Positions 23,001 to 33,413 of a DNA stretch of 64,000 nt are shown piece by piece. The notes under the pieces were generated by a model. It did not search any database and was not told where the DNA came from. It saw only the letters and a list, made by a program, of their open reading frames with translations. A program made the position numbers and the translations under genes. This stretch comes from Patiria miniata (Eukaryota > Echinodermata > Asteroidea > Valvatida > Asterinidae). Each line of letters begins with the position of its first letter. The first letter of the stretch is position 1. The DNA lies in contig NW_024037069.1 of NCBI RefSeq assembly GCF_015706575.1, positions 34,555,315-34,619,314 of the forward strand. Direction: 5' to 3'.

Positions 23001-24917
23001 TGAGGTTGCAACACGCAGCCTATATTAATAAAACTTTACGTGACTACAGTAATCATTACATAGTGTTTGAGACTTGTTTGATCTAAAATGCGTAAGTAAC
23101 TTGCGCAGCAGTCAATGGGATATATGGGTCATTCCACCGGGTTGGGGAACAATGTGTGACATATGACCATATTAAGAAAAGCATGAATGCCTTGCTAGCA
23201 GTTGCTCCACATAATATTTGCTGTTGGGTGTTTCACTACTGCAGAAACTTTGAAATCATTTCAATGTATTTTGCCAAAAATATTAGCATAAAATGTCATT
23301 TTGGAAGTAACATTAACACCGTGTCAGTGTTACGTCCAAATATGATATTTGTACCTTCTTTTTTAAATTTCTGCGAATCATTACCCAAATTCATTTTGCG
23401 TACTTTTTACTGTAGATGCAACACAATAAGAAAAGCTTTTGTTACGGTAGTCAGGTATCAAATGGAGCAGATATGATTGCTTGGTTGTGTGGATGTAACA
23501 TTGACATGGTGTAAAACCCAAATGTCACACTTCCATTAAGTGATTTTTACACCGTTACATCCACACTTGAGGTATTGTTTCTGCTATATTTGAACCCTGA
23601 CTATACCAAAACAAAAGCTTTTCTTGGTGCTTAGGTGTCCAGATGTAAATATGCAATGTCAGTTTGGGTAACATTTTACATACGTGTAAAAAATGGCAAA
23701 AAAAGAATATTTGGATGTAACATTTACACGGTGTCAGTGTTACGTCCGAATTAATACATTTTTGCTCATATTTTTGTCAAAATAGTTTCAAATAGTTTCA
23801 AACTTTCTCAAGTACTGAAACACCCTAACACAAATATTATGTTGCGCAATTGTTTAGAATGCATTGATACTTTGAATAACATAACCAAATATATGGATGT
23901 AACATGCACTGCTTCCCAACCCGGTGGAATGACCCATGTACATGGATGTGTTGTACAGTTACGGGCAAAAGGGCGAGGCAAAGCCTCTTCCATTCGTTAG
24001 TAAGTTCATTCACAAGTCTGCTCACAGTGCATGAACAATAACAAAAAACATGCCTTTTTCAGAGATCATTTTGATAGCTTGTGACGAGACTTAAGACTTG
24101 ATGACTTGTGATGGACTTTATATGATGACTTGTGATGGACTTTTGATTGACTTGTGATGGACTTGTGATGGACTTGTGGTTGACTTGCGATGGACTTGCG
24201 ATGGACTTTTGTTGGACTTGTGATTGAGTTGTGATGAACTTGTGATGGACGTATGATGACTTGTGATGGACTTGTGATGGACTTCACTTATGATGACTTG
24301 GGATGGATTTGTGATGACTTATGATGACTTGTGATGGACTTGTGATGACTTGTGATGGACTTGTGATGACTTGTGATGACTTGTGATGACTTGTGATGAC
24401 TTGTGATGGACTTGTGATGACTTGTGATGGACTTGTGATACTTGGGATGGATTTGTGATGACTTGTGATGACTTGTGATGGACTTGTGATGACTTGTGAT
24501 GGACTTGTGATGACTTGTGATGGACTTGTGATGACTTGTGATGGACTTGTGATGGACTTATGATTGACTTATGATGACTTGTGATAGACTTATGATGACT
24601 TGTGATGGACTTATGATGACTTATGATGAACTTGACTACAACAAGCTTTCTTTCTGTTCAAACAAAAATTGATTTTATGGTTACTTTATTAGTAAATTCC
24701 TGTGTGCTTCATTGGAACAAGTAATCCTAAATGAAGTCGCAACAATAAAAGAATAAATTTCTCTTCCTGGCTTGTCTCATCACCAGATGATGAGAGTAGC
24801 GACGCCTACTCCGAGCTGACCTCTGCCCTCGTGGGTCATGACCCCACACTTGACCTGGTGGACCTGGCAAGCACGCCCTCTATCAGCTCAATAGAGTTAG
24901 ACGCTGACCTCCTTTGA
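8094..24917 (+). CDS. 469-residue coiled-coil protein, nine exons, unidentified
   Basis: Exons: 8094-8165, 9843-9909, 10587-10795, 11364-11650, 12398-12542, 13158-13258, 14440-14612, 21311-21535, 24787-24917. All borders are GT-AG and the phases agree, giving 1,410 nt ending in TGA. The start MSRDWEHNFTSIVKE is the first ATG of the first exon, after a CpG-rich leader. Residues 25-100 are Ser/Tyr-rich. Residues about 100-330 are heptad-like coiled coil (for example SLGRQVDSLERERDRN, LRSELSRLMSTVERLES). Residues 352-469 are acidic and Ser-rich (SDSDDLDASLSLSLASSDSEEF) and end SIELDADLL. No catalytic motif, signal peptide or membrane segment is visible. The composition resembles centrosomal or ciliary scaffold proteins, but I do not recognise the family. 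Introns range from 0.45 to 6.7 kb and are full of repeats. Confidence 0.85.
8253..8842. mobile_element. Non-autonomous hAT-like element, copy 1
   Basis: Terminal inverted repeats 'ggtaatccttacttttagg' and its complement bound 590 bp. Exact 8-bp direct repeats GTAGTAGT flank it (8245-8252 and 8843-8850), the hAT target-site length. The interior folds back ('gctgattggctg'/'cagccaatcagc'). No transposase frame. It lies in intron 1 of the coiled-coil gene. Confidence 0.88.
9400..9480 (-). mobile_element. Degenerate tRNA-derived SINE head
   Basis: On the minus strand a B-box-like 'gggttcgattcc' follows a weak A-box region, 'ggtctagtgagtggtgatg'. The fold is not a clean cloverleaf. Read as a tRNA relic or SINE fragment. 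Confidence 0.4.
10060..10500 (+). repeat. Minisatellite, 10-11-bp unit (cacaagcagt)
   Basis: About 40 imperfect units of 'cacaagcagt' with substitutions such as cgagcagt, ending 87 bp before exon 3 of the coiled-coil gene. Its Ser/Gln/His-rich open frames come from the repeat and are not coding. Confidence 0.9.
10894..11214. mobile_element. 321-bp inverted-repeat element (MITE)
   Basis: Ends 'ggccaagtttgcgcaaggac' and the imperfect complement of 'ggtccttgcccgaacttggcc' pair over about 35 bp, with further TAGTCGAC blocks inside. Flanks read TAT on both sides, which would suit a 3-bp target duplication (PIF/Harbinger-like), but this is weak. No coding capacity. In intron 3. Confidence 0.65.
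11930..12240 (+). repeat. Two-copy tandem repeat (~145 bp) containing AGGTCA direct repeats
   Basis: Two diverged copies share 'aacttggatg.agtgatc', 'aggtcaaaggtcat' and 'gggggtcatttgaggtc'. Each has a perfect AGGTCA-A-AGGTCA (12040-12052 and 12186-12198), the DR1 arrangement bound by nuclear receptors of the HNF4/RXR/COUP type. In intron 4. It may only be a dispersed repeat. Confidence 0.7.
12449..13055 (+). repeat. Five-copy, 127-bp tandem amplification of exon 5's 3' end with its splice donor
   Basis: Copies start at 12449, 12576, 12703, 12830 and 12957, exactly 127 bp apart. Each holds the last 94 nt of exon 5 plus the donor 'gtaagaac' and about 25 nt of intron. Copy 1 is the real exon end. 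Copies 2-5 share 'gaggca' and 'gcaacaacca' variants, so they spread from one derivative. The donor of copy 5 has decayed ('gaataaaaac'). Confidence 0.95.
13909..14409 (+). mobile_element. TTAA-flanked inverted-repeat element, copy 1
   Basis: Begins TTAAAGGGAATATACA and ends in the imperfect complement followed by TTAA. It is 501 bp and noncoding. An internal hairpin pairs 'tagtctggttccctga' with 'tcagggaaccagtcta'. TTAA target sites occur in piggyBac and related elements, but the termini do not start with the usual CCC. It ends 30 bp before exon 7, so it supplies sequence near that acceptor. Confidence 0.85.
15279..15407 (+). repeat. Dispersed duplicate, copy A
   Basis: Shares 'atgacaaggcaagtttt', 'aaagaacacccc', 'ggcacttgagataacgtg' and 'actgtcaacgacacagat' with copy B at 16449-16551. 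Both are direct copies in intron 7 of the coiled-coil gene. Confidence 0.8.
15510..15990. repeat. Poly-C tracts and G-rich low-complexity block
   Basis: C-homopolymers at about 15513-15545 are followed by a GGGGTTGGGG/GGTGGGG-rich stretch at 15835-15990. Open frames here are compositional artefacts. Confidence 0.8.
16449..16551 (+). repeat. Dispersed duplicate, copy B
   Basis: Second member of the pair described at 15279-15407, about 1.17 kb downstream in the same orientation. Confidence 0.8.
16560..18890 (+). other. Intron 7 interior, no feature recognised
   Basis: No exon, repeat family or RNA gene recognised. The part at about 16,800-17,650 is less AT-skewed and free of obvious repeats, so it is a candidate for regulatory or conserved noncoding sequence. 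That is speculation without alignment. Confidence 0.4.
18900..19225 (+). repeat. Degenerate tandem/dispersed repeat of 'gttgcatttagcagggtaactgct'-like units
   Basis: Units containing 'gttgcattt' and 'agcagggtaactgc' recur at about 19010, 19070, 19165 and 19205, with irregular spacing and some inverted 'tgcaac'. Open frames on both strands are by-products. Confidence 0.65.
19936..20012 (-). mobile_element. tRNA-derived SINE head
   Basis: On the minus strand 'gcggtggttgagaggcaagac' (A-box region) and 'ggtcgtgggttcaagtccc' (B box) lie about 40 nt apart. The minus-strand peptide ends SALESRRSWVQVP, a familiar artefact of translating tRNA-like sequence. A SINE body probably extends to about 19740. 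Confidence 0.7.
20882..21014. mobile_element. 133-bp palindromic element with a telomere-like core, 13-bp flanking repeats
   Basis: Arms 'ctatgttccgacacccctat' and its complement surround a core with 'ggttagggttagggttagg' (three TTAGGG units). The 13-bp TTTTAAAGGGTGA flanks both sides exactly (20869-20881, 21015-21027), as expected of a target-site duplication. The superfamily is unknown. Confidence 0.75.
21570..22130 (+). mobile_element. tRNA-derived SINE interrupted by another element
   Basis: The A-box part ('gggtggctagtgcgtaag') ends at about 21596. The sequence resumes at about 21841 with 'taaggtgctcgcctctcaac' and the B box 'ggttcgattcc'. Between them sits the inverted-repeat element 21597-21838. 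The body after the B box includes a long poly-C run at about 21958-22004. Confidence 0.75.
21597..21838. mobile_element. Inverted-repeat element (MITE) nested in a SINE
   Basis: Terminal repeats of about 32 bp begin 'ggcaattccacggttactc' and end in the exact complement. It is about 242 bp and noncoding. TAAG occurs at both borders and may be part of the target duplication. Confidence 0.85.
23124..23937. mobile_element. 814-bp DNA element with terminal inverted repeats
   Basis: Ends 'atgggtcattccaccgggtt' and the matching complement ('aacccggtggaatgaccc') form 20-22-bp terminal repeats. The interior has inverted copies of 'gtgtcagtgttacgtcc' and 'ggatgtaacatt'. A 106-codon frame inside has no recognisable domain. 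The target duplication is unclear. In intron 8. Confidence 0.8.
24080..24640 (+). repeat. Minisatellite, 10/11-bp unit (gatgacttgt / gatggacttgt)
   Basis: About 50 units alternate between 10- and 11-bp forms, ending about 150 bp before the last exon of the coiled-coil gene. The reverse complement of the unit, acaagtcatc, resembles the unit of the array at 10060-10500. Confidence 0.92.
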
Positions 24918-26413
24918 ACTTTTGCCAGTCGTAATTAGATGTATTTTTGTATATTTGTGTGTTTATTAGAGTCTTTATCTGCATGTAGATTGTAACTCTT
25001 ATTAGCCGAATTGCAACAAAACAAAGTTTGTGCCAATCTTTCCAATTATATTTATGATCTGTGTTTTATGATCAAATATTAACAGCTTTATCAAAGACAG
25101 GAAATGAAATGAATAAGATGGATGAAAGACCAATTAATATGAAGACAGTAGCAACAAGACCTGTTCATAATTCACGCGAAAAGCGAAGCAGATTTCATGA
25201 CGTCAACATATGAAGTTTCATTTGTGACGTTCTCCGTACAAATTTGCTTTGCACCGACATTCGCATGAACTATGAGCTGACCACATACTGAGAATTTGGT
25301 TGGAAGTTTTTCTCAAAATTTATTTAACTGAAACCACTTGGACTCATCTATGGTTTTCAATTGACATTTTTGCAATATTTTTAATGGCATCAGGACTGTA
25401 GATCTTGTTTTTGTAGCTCAAATGTAACTTGTTTGGACAGGTCAATTTATTTTGGTTGTTTTATTGTGAAAATGTAAATTTGTGAATTTGAATACTTTGC
25501 AAGAGTGCAGAAACAGCACAGCGTGAATTAACTATTTCTGTGACTAAAAAGTAGACAAAGCATATGTCTTTTTTAAAACTCAGGTTGTTTTAAGTTTGTA
25601 GCACATAATATTTAGCTGTCTGTAGTTCTTTTTTGTGACATTGTGTATCTTAAAAGTATTTTTGTACTGTCATAGTGTGATAAGTGCCAGTTTGTACTGT
25701 TATGTTTTGCCTTTTTAATTATCACAACTCCTTAGTAACATTTTTTTAAGTAGTTTGTCATTCCAATTAAGTTCCAATTCATCAATATTAGTGCACTGTG
25801 TATTCAACTATTGCCTTTTGAGAATTCACAAACTGTATGCCCTCTGTGAGTGTATATGTTTTATGTGCACTTCTCACCATCCATTAGCCCATTGACAGCA
25901 AAGATCAGAGGATTAACTGAGATATTTTACAAATAATGACGCATGCATGAATGTATCAAGAAGACTTTTTGATATGTCATTGCACAGTTATTTTTGGCAT
26001 TTGAGGCCAAGGCCAATTTCGTGAAGGTACATGCACAGAAAATAGTTGCTTAGCTAGAACAGAATACCAACCAAAGTGTATGCAATGCTTGTAACTAAAG
26101 CCGCGGCTGGTTCCCATGCCAGCTGGGCCCAATTTCATATGTCTCTGCTAACCACAGTATTCCTCGCTTACCATCACCATTCTGCGCTAACCCTGTAAGC
26201 GCAGAATCCTCAGTTATGGGATGTACATGTATGCAAGCGCACAAGGCAAAATTCCTCGCTAACCCATGAAATACGTTTACCGTAAGCACAGAATTTTCTT
26301 TTGGTTGGGATTTTTCGCAACGGTAAGCAGAAACATGAAATTGGGCCCTGATCTTTGCTAAGCGCATAATTTGAGAAGCAAAATATTCTGCCTTGAAACA
26401 GCTTTATAATAAA
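24918..26413 (+). other. Probable 3'UTR of the coiled-coil gene
   Basis: AT-rich sequence after the stop. The first good AATAAA is at 26408-26413, implying a 1.5-kb 3'UTR that includes the element at 26125-26348. An earlier, noncanonical site is possible. Confidence 0.45.
26125..26348. mobile_element. MITE with GGGCCCAATTTCAT ends
   Basis: Terminal inverted repeats 'gggcccaatttcat' / 'atgaaattgggccc' bound 224 bp with repeated 'gcgctaacc', 'gtaagc' and 'cctcgcta' blocks. I recall similar 'gggcccaatttcat' elements from echinoderm sequence. A degenerate relative ('gggtccaatttggc' with 'gcttagcag') begins near 32936. Confidence 0.75.
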
Positions 26414-28200
26414 GTTGTCCCAGATTCCAAAAATGAGTTTAAGCAGCACTTCATTTTAGAGTTATAAAAACACGTACACATTCTTATGAATATGGTCATT
26501 TTATGTGTAGCGAAAAAAGTTGATGGTTTCTGCGTATGGTTTGGTCCTAATTAGTTATAAATACACGTGGAAGGTGTTATTGCAAGAAGCCAATGTTTAA
26601 CAGCTAGGTTCAAGTTGTCTGAAGGCCATTAATTTCACGAGGAATTATTGATTGACTATTTAGGAGCAATTTAATTGCCAAATACCTACAGAAGTAAATG
26701 CCATAAATACTTGTGTGACAAAATAAGGCGCATATTGTGTTGTATAAATCATTGTTGGTTATGCTGTGTGTACAGGCAATTTATAGCGACACGGACCATT
26801 AATTTTTACTCTCATTTTCTGCCCGACCAGCAACAATGCATGCTTCCAAAATGACTCGGCAATAATTGTACAGCATCTGAACCCACCAGGCTTTATTCAT
26901 CAGAAAGTGCAATTGTTTTTAGATTTCTGACTTTGGCCGAGTATAATCAAACATAAGCTGAATCCACGGGTCGACTTGCTTTGTGGACTTGTTACAGCAA
27001 AAACCTAATCATATCCAACAAGGTCTAGTTGTTCACGCGTGTACTAGGTCAGTCTGATACTCTCTGGGATGATTCAGCATTGTTATAAGGGCTAACACTT
27101 GCCGGTCGTGAAAGGGCGTTTTCAACATCCAGGGGCTTTTGTGCAAATACCAGGACAAATCCCCCATTTCTGCAACGTCACGCCAGTGTCGCACTCAATA
27201 ACACAGTGCGGGTAATTGTTGGGACACTGGAAATCCCTGCACTGCCTCTGATCTTCAAAGCCTCCGTTGTACTGATTTTGTTCTTTATATCAACAGCCAG
27301 TCGATGCAGTGCATGTTGGCTGTCTTTTCACTGGTTTATCTGTCTAGGCTGTTCTGCATTATTAACTTAAGAGATTATTTGTAGAACAAGGGAGCTGTCT
27401 TGATTGTTAATTCCCCCCCCCCCCCGCCTTACCCCTCCCCCCCCCCCCCCCCCCCCACGTTTGACCTGTCTGACCCTCCAATTTACTTTATACACTTAAT
27501 TTCCTGCTGATTATCCATGTCATGGCTTGTACCACAATGTCATAATCGACACTTCTAAGTTTAGCTTTTTTGGACTGCTTTGGTTTTATGTTGTCTGAAA
27601 GGCCATGGCCTAATTACCTATGTATTAAACCTTTGCCAGAAAAAAAGTGAACCCAGGTAGTTATTCCTATGCACTGAAATAGCTCAAGAAACAAATTTGT
27701 GGTTTTTGTGAGCTTTGTGTACAGACATTCCACTTGTGCAAATATGGATGAGCTACAAAGAAATTTGTTTGAACAAACCTAATGCGCTTATAGGCAGCTC
27801 CTACCATTTGCACAACTGTATACATGTATAAAGTTTAGGTCAGTTCCTATTTTTTAATCCCCAGAATGTTTTTTTTGCTGATTCATCCTTGCATTCATTG
27901 CATGGGTTGTTTCTGTTCAACCATTTTATAGCTCTGTAATTCATTTGACAGCAGTTGCTCATTTCTTAAAATTGGCCAGTTGAGTTGTATGGACCAGTTG
28001 CAGAAATGTTCAATCCAAATTTTGAAATCATTAAATAGTGCATAGATTATATTAATAATATTTTTATTTTCTTTTGCGGGGGGCAGTTTTCTTGACCCAT
28101 TTGTCGAAGAGGTCCCTAAAGAATTCAGTCAGCAAAAACATGTTTTTTCTCTGGCTTAAGTATAGTTAATTATACATTTAATAGAAAGAGAACTCACCAA
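26414..28200. other. Intergenic, no gene; poly-C at 27413-27457
   Basis: AT-rich DNA with two adjacent C-homopolymer runs (about 27413-27425 and 27439-27457). No exon or repeat family recognised. The stretch at 26,580-26,960 has mixed composition and no visible repeats. Confidence 0.5.
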
Positions 28201-28528
28201 CCCCCAAATTCTGTCAATCTTTTCAAAATTCCAAGGGTTAAGCTCATCCTTTTGAACTCGAACGTTTCAAATTAATGTTTGTCACAAATTAATTTCCTAA
28301 TGCGGAAAGCGTCATGTTGATTAAAAATGTGCCAAGAATTGATCATTTTGAAATTCCACAATCAGTTTTTGCAAGGGGTAAACCTGATCATATCAACAAA
28401 AAAAGAAAATTACCAAAAAAATGAAAGCACAGTGTAAACCTATTTATAAAATTATTTTAACACATCAGAAATGGCAATTTCAAACATCAGCCCCAATTTC
28501 ATTTTTCCCATTTTTTTTTTTTTTAATG

Positions 28529-30960
28529 ATTTTGCAAGGGGATAACCTTGTTATTTTTAACAAATAATGGCTTCTTCAAACTTTCAACTGAAAAGTAAAT
28601 TTGCAAGGGGATAACCTTGCTATTTTTAACAAATAATGGCTTCTTCGAACCTTCAACTGAAAAATAATTTTGCAAGGGGCTAACCTTATATTTTTAACAA
28701 ATAATGGCTTCTTCAATTTTTCAACTGAAAAGTAATTTTGCAAGGGGATAACCTTGTTATTTTTAACAAATAATGGCTTCTTCAAACTTTCAACTGAAAA
28801 GTAATTTTGCAAGGGGTTAACCTTGCTCTTTTTAACAAATAATGGCTTCTTCAAAATTTCAACTGAAAAGTAATTTTGCAAGGGGATAACCTTGTTATTT
28901 TTAACAAATAATGGCTTCTTCAATTTTTCAACTGAAAAGTAATTTTGCAAGGGGTAAACCTTGTTATTTTTAACAAATAATGGCTTTTTCAAAATTTCAA
29001 CTGAAAAGTAATTTTGCAAGGGGTAAACCTTGTTATTTTTAACAAATAATGGCTTCTTCAATTTTTCAACTGAAAAGTAATTTTGCAAGGGGTAAACCTT
29101 GTTATTTTCAACAAATAATGGCTTTTTCAAAATTTCAACTGAAAAGTAATTTTGCAAGGGGTTAACCTTGCTCTTTTTAACAAATAATGGCTTTTTCAAA
29201 ATTTCAACTGAAAAGTAATTTTGCAAGGGGTAAACCTTGGTCTTTTTAACAAAAAATGTTTTTTTCAAAATTTCAACTGAAAAGTAATTTTGCAAGGGGT
29301 AAACCTTGTTATTTTTAACAAATAATGGCTTCTTCAATTTTTCAACTGAAAAGTAATTTTGCAAGGGGATAACCTTGTTATTTTTAACAAATAATGGCTT
29401 CTTCAAACTTTCAACTGAAAAGTAAATTTGCAAGGGGATAACCTTGCTATTTTTAACAAATAATGGCTTCTTCGAACCTTCAACTGAAAAATAATTTTGC
29501 AAGGGGCTAACCTTATATTTTTAACAAATAATGGCTTCTTCAATTTTTCAACTGAAAAGTAATTTTGCAAGGGGATAACCTTGTTATTTTTAACAAATAA
29601 TGGCTTCTTCAAACTTTCAACTGAAAAGTAATTTTGCAAGGGGTTAACCTTGCTCTTTTTAACAAATAATGGCTTCTTCAAAATTTCAACTGAAAAGTAA
29701 TTTTGCAAGGGGTAAACCTTGTTATTTTTAACAAATAATGGCTTCTTCAATTTTTCAACTGAAAAGTAATTTTGCAAGGGGTAAACCTTGTTATTTTTAA
29801 CAAATAATGGCTTTTTTTAAAATTTCAACTGAAAAGTAATTTTGCAAGGGGTAAACCTTGTTATTTTTAACAAATAATGGCTTCTTCAATTTTTCAACTG
29901 AAAAGTAATTTTGCAAGGGGTTAACCTTGCTCTTTTTAACAAATAATGGCTTTTTTAAAATTTCAACTGAAAAGTAATTTTGCAAGGGGTAAACCTTGTT
30001 ATTTTTAACAAATAATGGCTTTTTCAAAATTTCAACTGAAAAGTAATTTTGCAAGGGGTAAACCTTGGTCTTTTTAACAAATAATGGCTTTTTCAAAATT
30101 TCAACTGAAAAGTAATTTTGCAAGGGGTAAACCTTGTTATTTTTAACAAATAATGGCTTCTTCAATTTTTCAACTGAAAAGTAATTTTGCAAGGGGTTAA
30201 CCTTGCTCTTTTTAACAAATAATGGCTTTTTCAAAATTTCAACTGAAAAGTAATTTTGCAAGGGGTAAACCTTGGTCTTTTTAACAAAAAATGTTTTTTT
30301 CAAAATTTCAACTGAAAAGTAATTTTGCAAGGGTTAAACCTTGTTATTTTTAACAAATAATGGCTTTTTCAAAATTTCAACTGAAAAGTAATTTTGCAAG
30401 GGGTAAACCTTGTTATTTTCAACAAATAATGGCTTTTTCAAAATTTCAACTGAAAAGTAATTTTGCAAGGGGTTAACCTTGCTCTTTTTAACAAATAATG
30501 GCTTTTTCAAAATTTCAACTGAAAAGTAATTTTGCAAGGGGTAAACCTTGGTCTTTTTAACAAAAAATGTTTTTTTCAAAATTTCAACTGAAAAGTAATT
30601 TTGCAAGGGGTAAACCTTGTTATTTTTAACAAATAATGGCTTCTTCAATTTTTCAACTGAAAAGTAATTTTGCAAGGGGTAAACCTTGCTCTTTTTAACA
30701 AAAAATGGCTTCTTCGAACTTTCAACTGAAAAGTAATTTTGCAAGGGGTAAACCTTGTTATTTTAAACAAAAAATGGCTTCTTCGAACTTTCAACTGAAA
30801 AGTAATTTTGCAAGGGGTTAACCTTGTTATTTTAACAAATAGTGGCTTCTTCGAACTTTCAACTGAAAAGTAAATTTGCAAGGGGTTAACCTTCCCATTA
30901 AAAAAAAATGGCCCTTTAAAATTCTCAAAATTACTTTGAAGGGGGTTAACCTTATCTTGG
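28529..30960. repeat. Satellite array, 69-bp monomer, about 34 copies
   Basis: The monomer contains 'ttttgcaagggg', 'taaccttgttattttt', 'aacaaataatggcttcttc' and 'caactgaaaagtaa'. Spacing is 69 bp, with a 68-bp variant recurring. Variant types are ordered: units at 28571 and 29398 begin the same four-type series 12 monomers (827 bp) apart, and a second series containing 'ccttggtc' plus 'aaaaaatg' recurs later. Decayed monomers flank the core ('gcaaggggtaaacctgatc' near 28370, 'gtaaggagttaaccttgtt' near 31213). Because 69 is divisible by 3, one minus-strand frame stays open for long runs of a 23-residue repeat. Variation changes amino acids freely and includes single-base indels, so I do not call it coding. 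Confidence 0.96.
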
Positions 30961-31374
30961 GGAAAATATGCCGACTTTCACAATTGTAGAAAAAGTTGTT
31001 TATTGTTAAATATGTTAATCATTCTGATTTAACTGCCCAAATTTCATCAACAAATGAATTTGTAAGGCTTAATGTTATCCTTTTGAAAAAAAAAATTAAT
31101 CTTAAAACTTAATTTCGTTTTGCATATATACTCATTATTTTGAAAAAAAAACTTTGTTTCTAAATTTTACCAAAAAATTGCTATTTCAAGATTCATCACA
31201 AATTTAATTGTGTAAGGAGTTAACCTTGTTCTTTTCTCTAAATGTATGCAGTATAAGAAATTATTCAACACTTTCAGCTCATATTGATTTGTGGACTTAG
31301 GGATTACATAAAGTAAACAAAACAAAAAAGAAAAGAAAAAAGACAACAGCTCATTTTTTTCTCAATGATACATG

Positions 31375-31380
31375 TTTATT
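31375..31380 (-). terminator. Candidate polyadenylation signal of KEAP1
   Basis: AATAAA on the minus strand, with a short A-rich run about 20 nt downstream. Confidence 0.45.
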
Positions 31381-33413
31381 GACATATACACAACATCGAA
31401 TCTCTCTTTGTCATGTTGCCTTTTAAAAACAAAAAGCAGTTATTTTGTCCCAGTGGATTCACCAGCCAACACATATGGTGAAAAAAAAGGTTAAAGTTTT
31501 TACAATTAATGAAAGATCTTGAAAATAAAGACCGAAGGATCGTTAACAATTCCATTGTTTTGGATAACTTAAAAATCCCGCATCAGATGTTGGGAGGAAA
31601 ACACTTGCATTTTCTGATTTTTTTTTTTCAAGGGAACAGTAAGAATCTCTGCATGCTTTATTTGCATGAAATTTGTACATTGTTCTTAATTGCTTTCTTA
31701 GGGAGCACTTGAGTAATTTAAATAATTTTAAAAACCCCATTGTTTTGTAACATGCCAGACAGACAGATTCCAGAAGGGGTTAGTCCCAGACTTTTTTTTG
31801 CATGCCCAGTTTTTATCCCAAAAAAATTTGTAGGGAACTTAGAAAACGAGCGTTCAATGATTACACTTCTACTAGCTCACAATCTGGCATTATGATCAAC
31901 CCACATTAACACAAGTTTATTCTGTTAATTACCATGGTAACTGGAAAATCTCTTTAATGGATCTATGTTGAGTAACCTCAATTTCAAACAGAGCATTTCA
32001 TATACACAGTATACATTTGCCATACTCGTGCAACAGACGTCTTCTCATGTCTACATGACTGATCATTCTGGATATGAAAAGAAATTGCTTGATAATGTTA
32101 AGACCATGAGAAACACCACCAAAGATTAAATGCATAACACATGGTATTGTTCTCTACGTTTGAGAATTATTAATAAACGGTTACCGTTCCACTTAAAAAA
32201 ACAAACCAGGATCCGTCACCCTCAAAATACACACATAAAACAGACTTTACAATTAAATAGCATAATTTTATCAAAAACCGTTCAGCATCTTTTTTTTTCT
32301 CTTCTGTATTTACATGATGATGCTAGTAGCATCACAACACAGTCACAGGCAAGCATTCTAAGAAGGCAATAATTATGTATACATGTACATAAATATGTAC
32401 TTTGAAAACTCAAAAAAACTTCACGGTTATGTACAATTAGGTTTATATTTTACATGTATTAATGTGCACACCCAAAAAATGGACAGTAAGTCCAATGAGG
32501 TATATACATGTACACATTTGACATTTTAACACAAATCCCCCTTTTCAGGTCTGTTATTGGTGGTTTTTGTGACAAAAACAGACTTGCCAGCCCGTTAACA
32601 CAGCTCATTGAAACTAAAATGTCAACTACAGCCTCTACAGGGACAAATATAACATCAAAGAAATTAAATACTGTATTAGTGTGTATATATTAAACATCAA
32701 GCATTATGTGAATTGTTCTGAATAGAGCAAGTTGGAAACTATCAAAACCACAAATGACGTCTTCTTTTTGGTTGCGGTAATATTACAGACAAGCGTGAGT
32801 GCTCGGACAAAAGGCTCCAAACTGCAAAGTCATCCACATCGATTGAGGCGGAACAAAGCTCAAGGTTCGACTGACAAGTAAACACAACAGTATGCTCCCT
32901 TTTTGCTTAAATCTGGAGAATAAAAAACTGGCCTGGGTCCAATTTGGCACACAAAATGCTTAGCAGAACAGGCTACTTGGAGCATTTATGAGCAGGCAAT
33001 GGGTCATTATCGCTATCATTTCGTAACTTGTAAAGCAAAATGTCTCGTTGCTAAGCACATTGCTGTGCTGAGCAGCACCATAGTGACTCAGCCGTGGGTT
33101 GAATGATAATCGATCTCAACGATGACGTACATCTATAAAATTAGTCAGTAACCATGATATTATCTTTTTTTATAGGTGTGATCAAAAGTGTGGTCACCTG
33201 ATGTTGAGCCGCATATTATGGGTACACATACAAGTGTATTGTTTGTACAGTGTTTCTTTTTAAAGACTAGTACACGTAGATGAATTGTAGCAAAGGCTAA
33301 AGGTGGTGCATTAAGTCAATGAAAGGGTTAGGCAAAGTTTAGGAGGTTAAGAATTGAAAAATAGAATTAGCTGTTGCAAACTGCTTACCAACCAAAAGGA
33401 CCTATGGTATAAA

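Noticed and set aside
28576-30881. Long minus-strand open frames (up to 308 codons) of a 23-residue repeat as a new protein family
   Set aside because: A 69-bp monomer that is stop-free in one frame yields such frames automatically. About a third of random 23-codon frames have no stop. Variants change residues freely and include single-base indels, and no start context or splice signal supports expression.
28529-30960. CRISPR-like array
   Set aside because: The repeats are contiguous 69-bp monomers without unique spacers, in an animal genome.
33073-33081. TGACTCAGC as an antioxidant response element controlling KEAP1
   Set aside because: The 9-mer is expected about once per two windows of this size by chance, and it lies in the 3' part of the locus.
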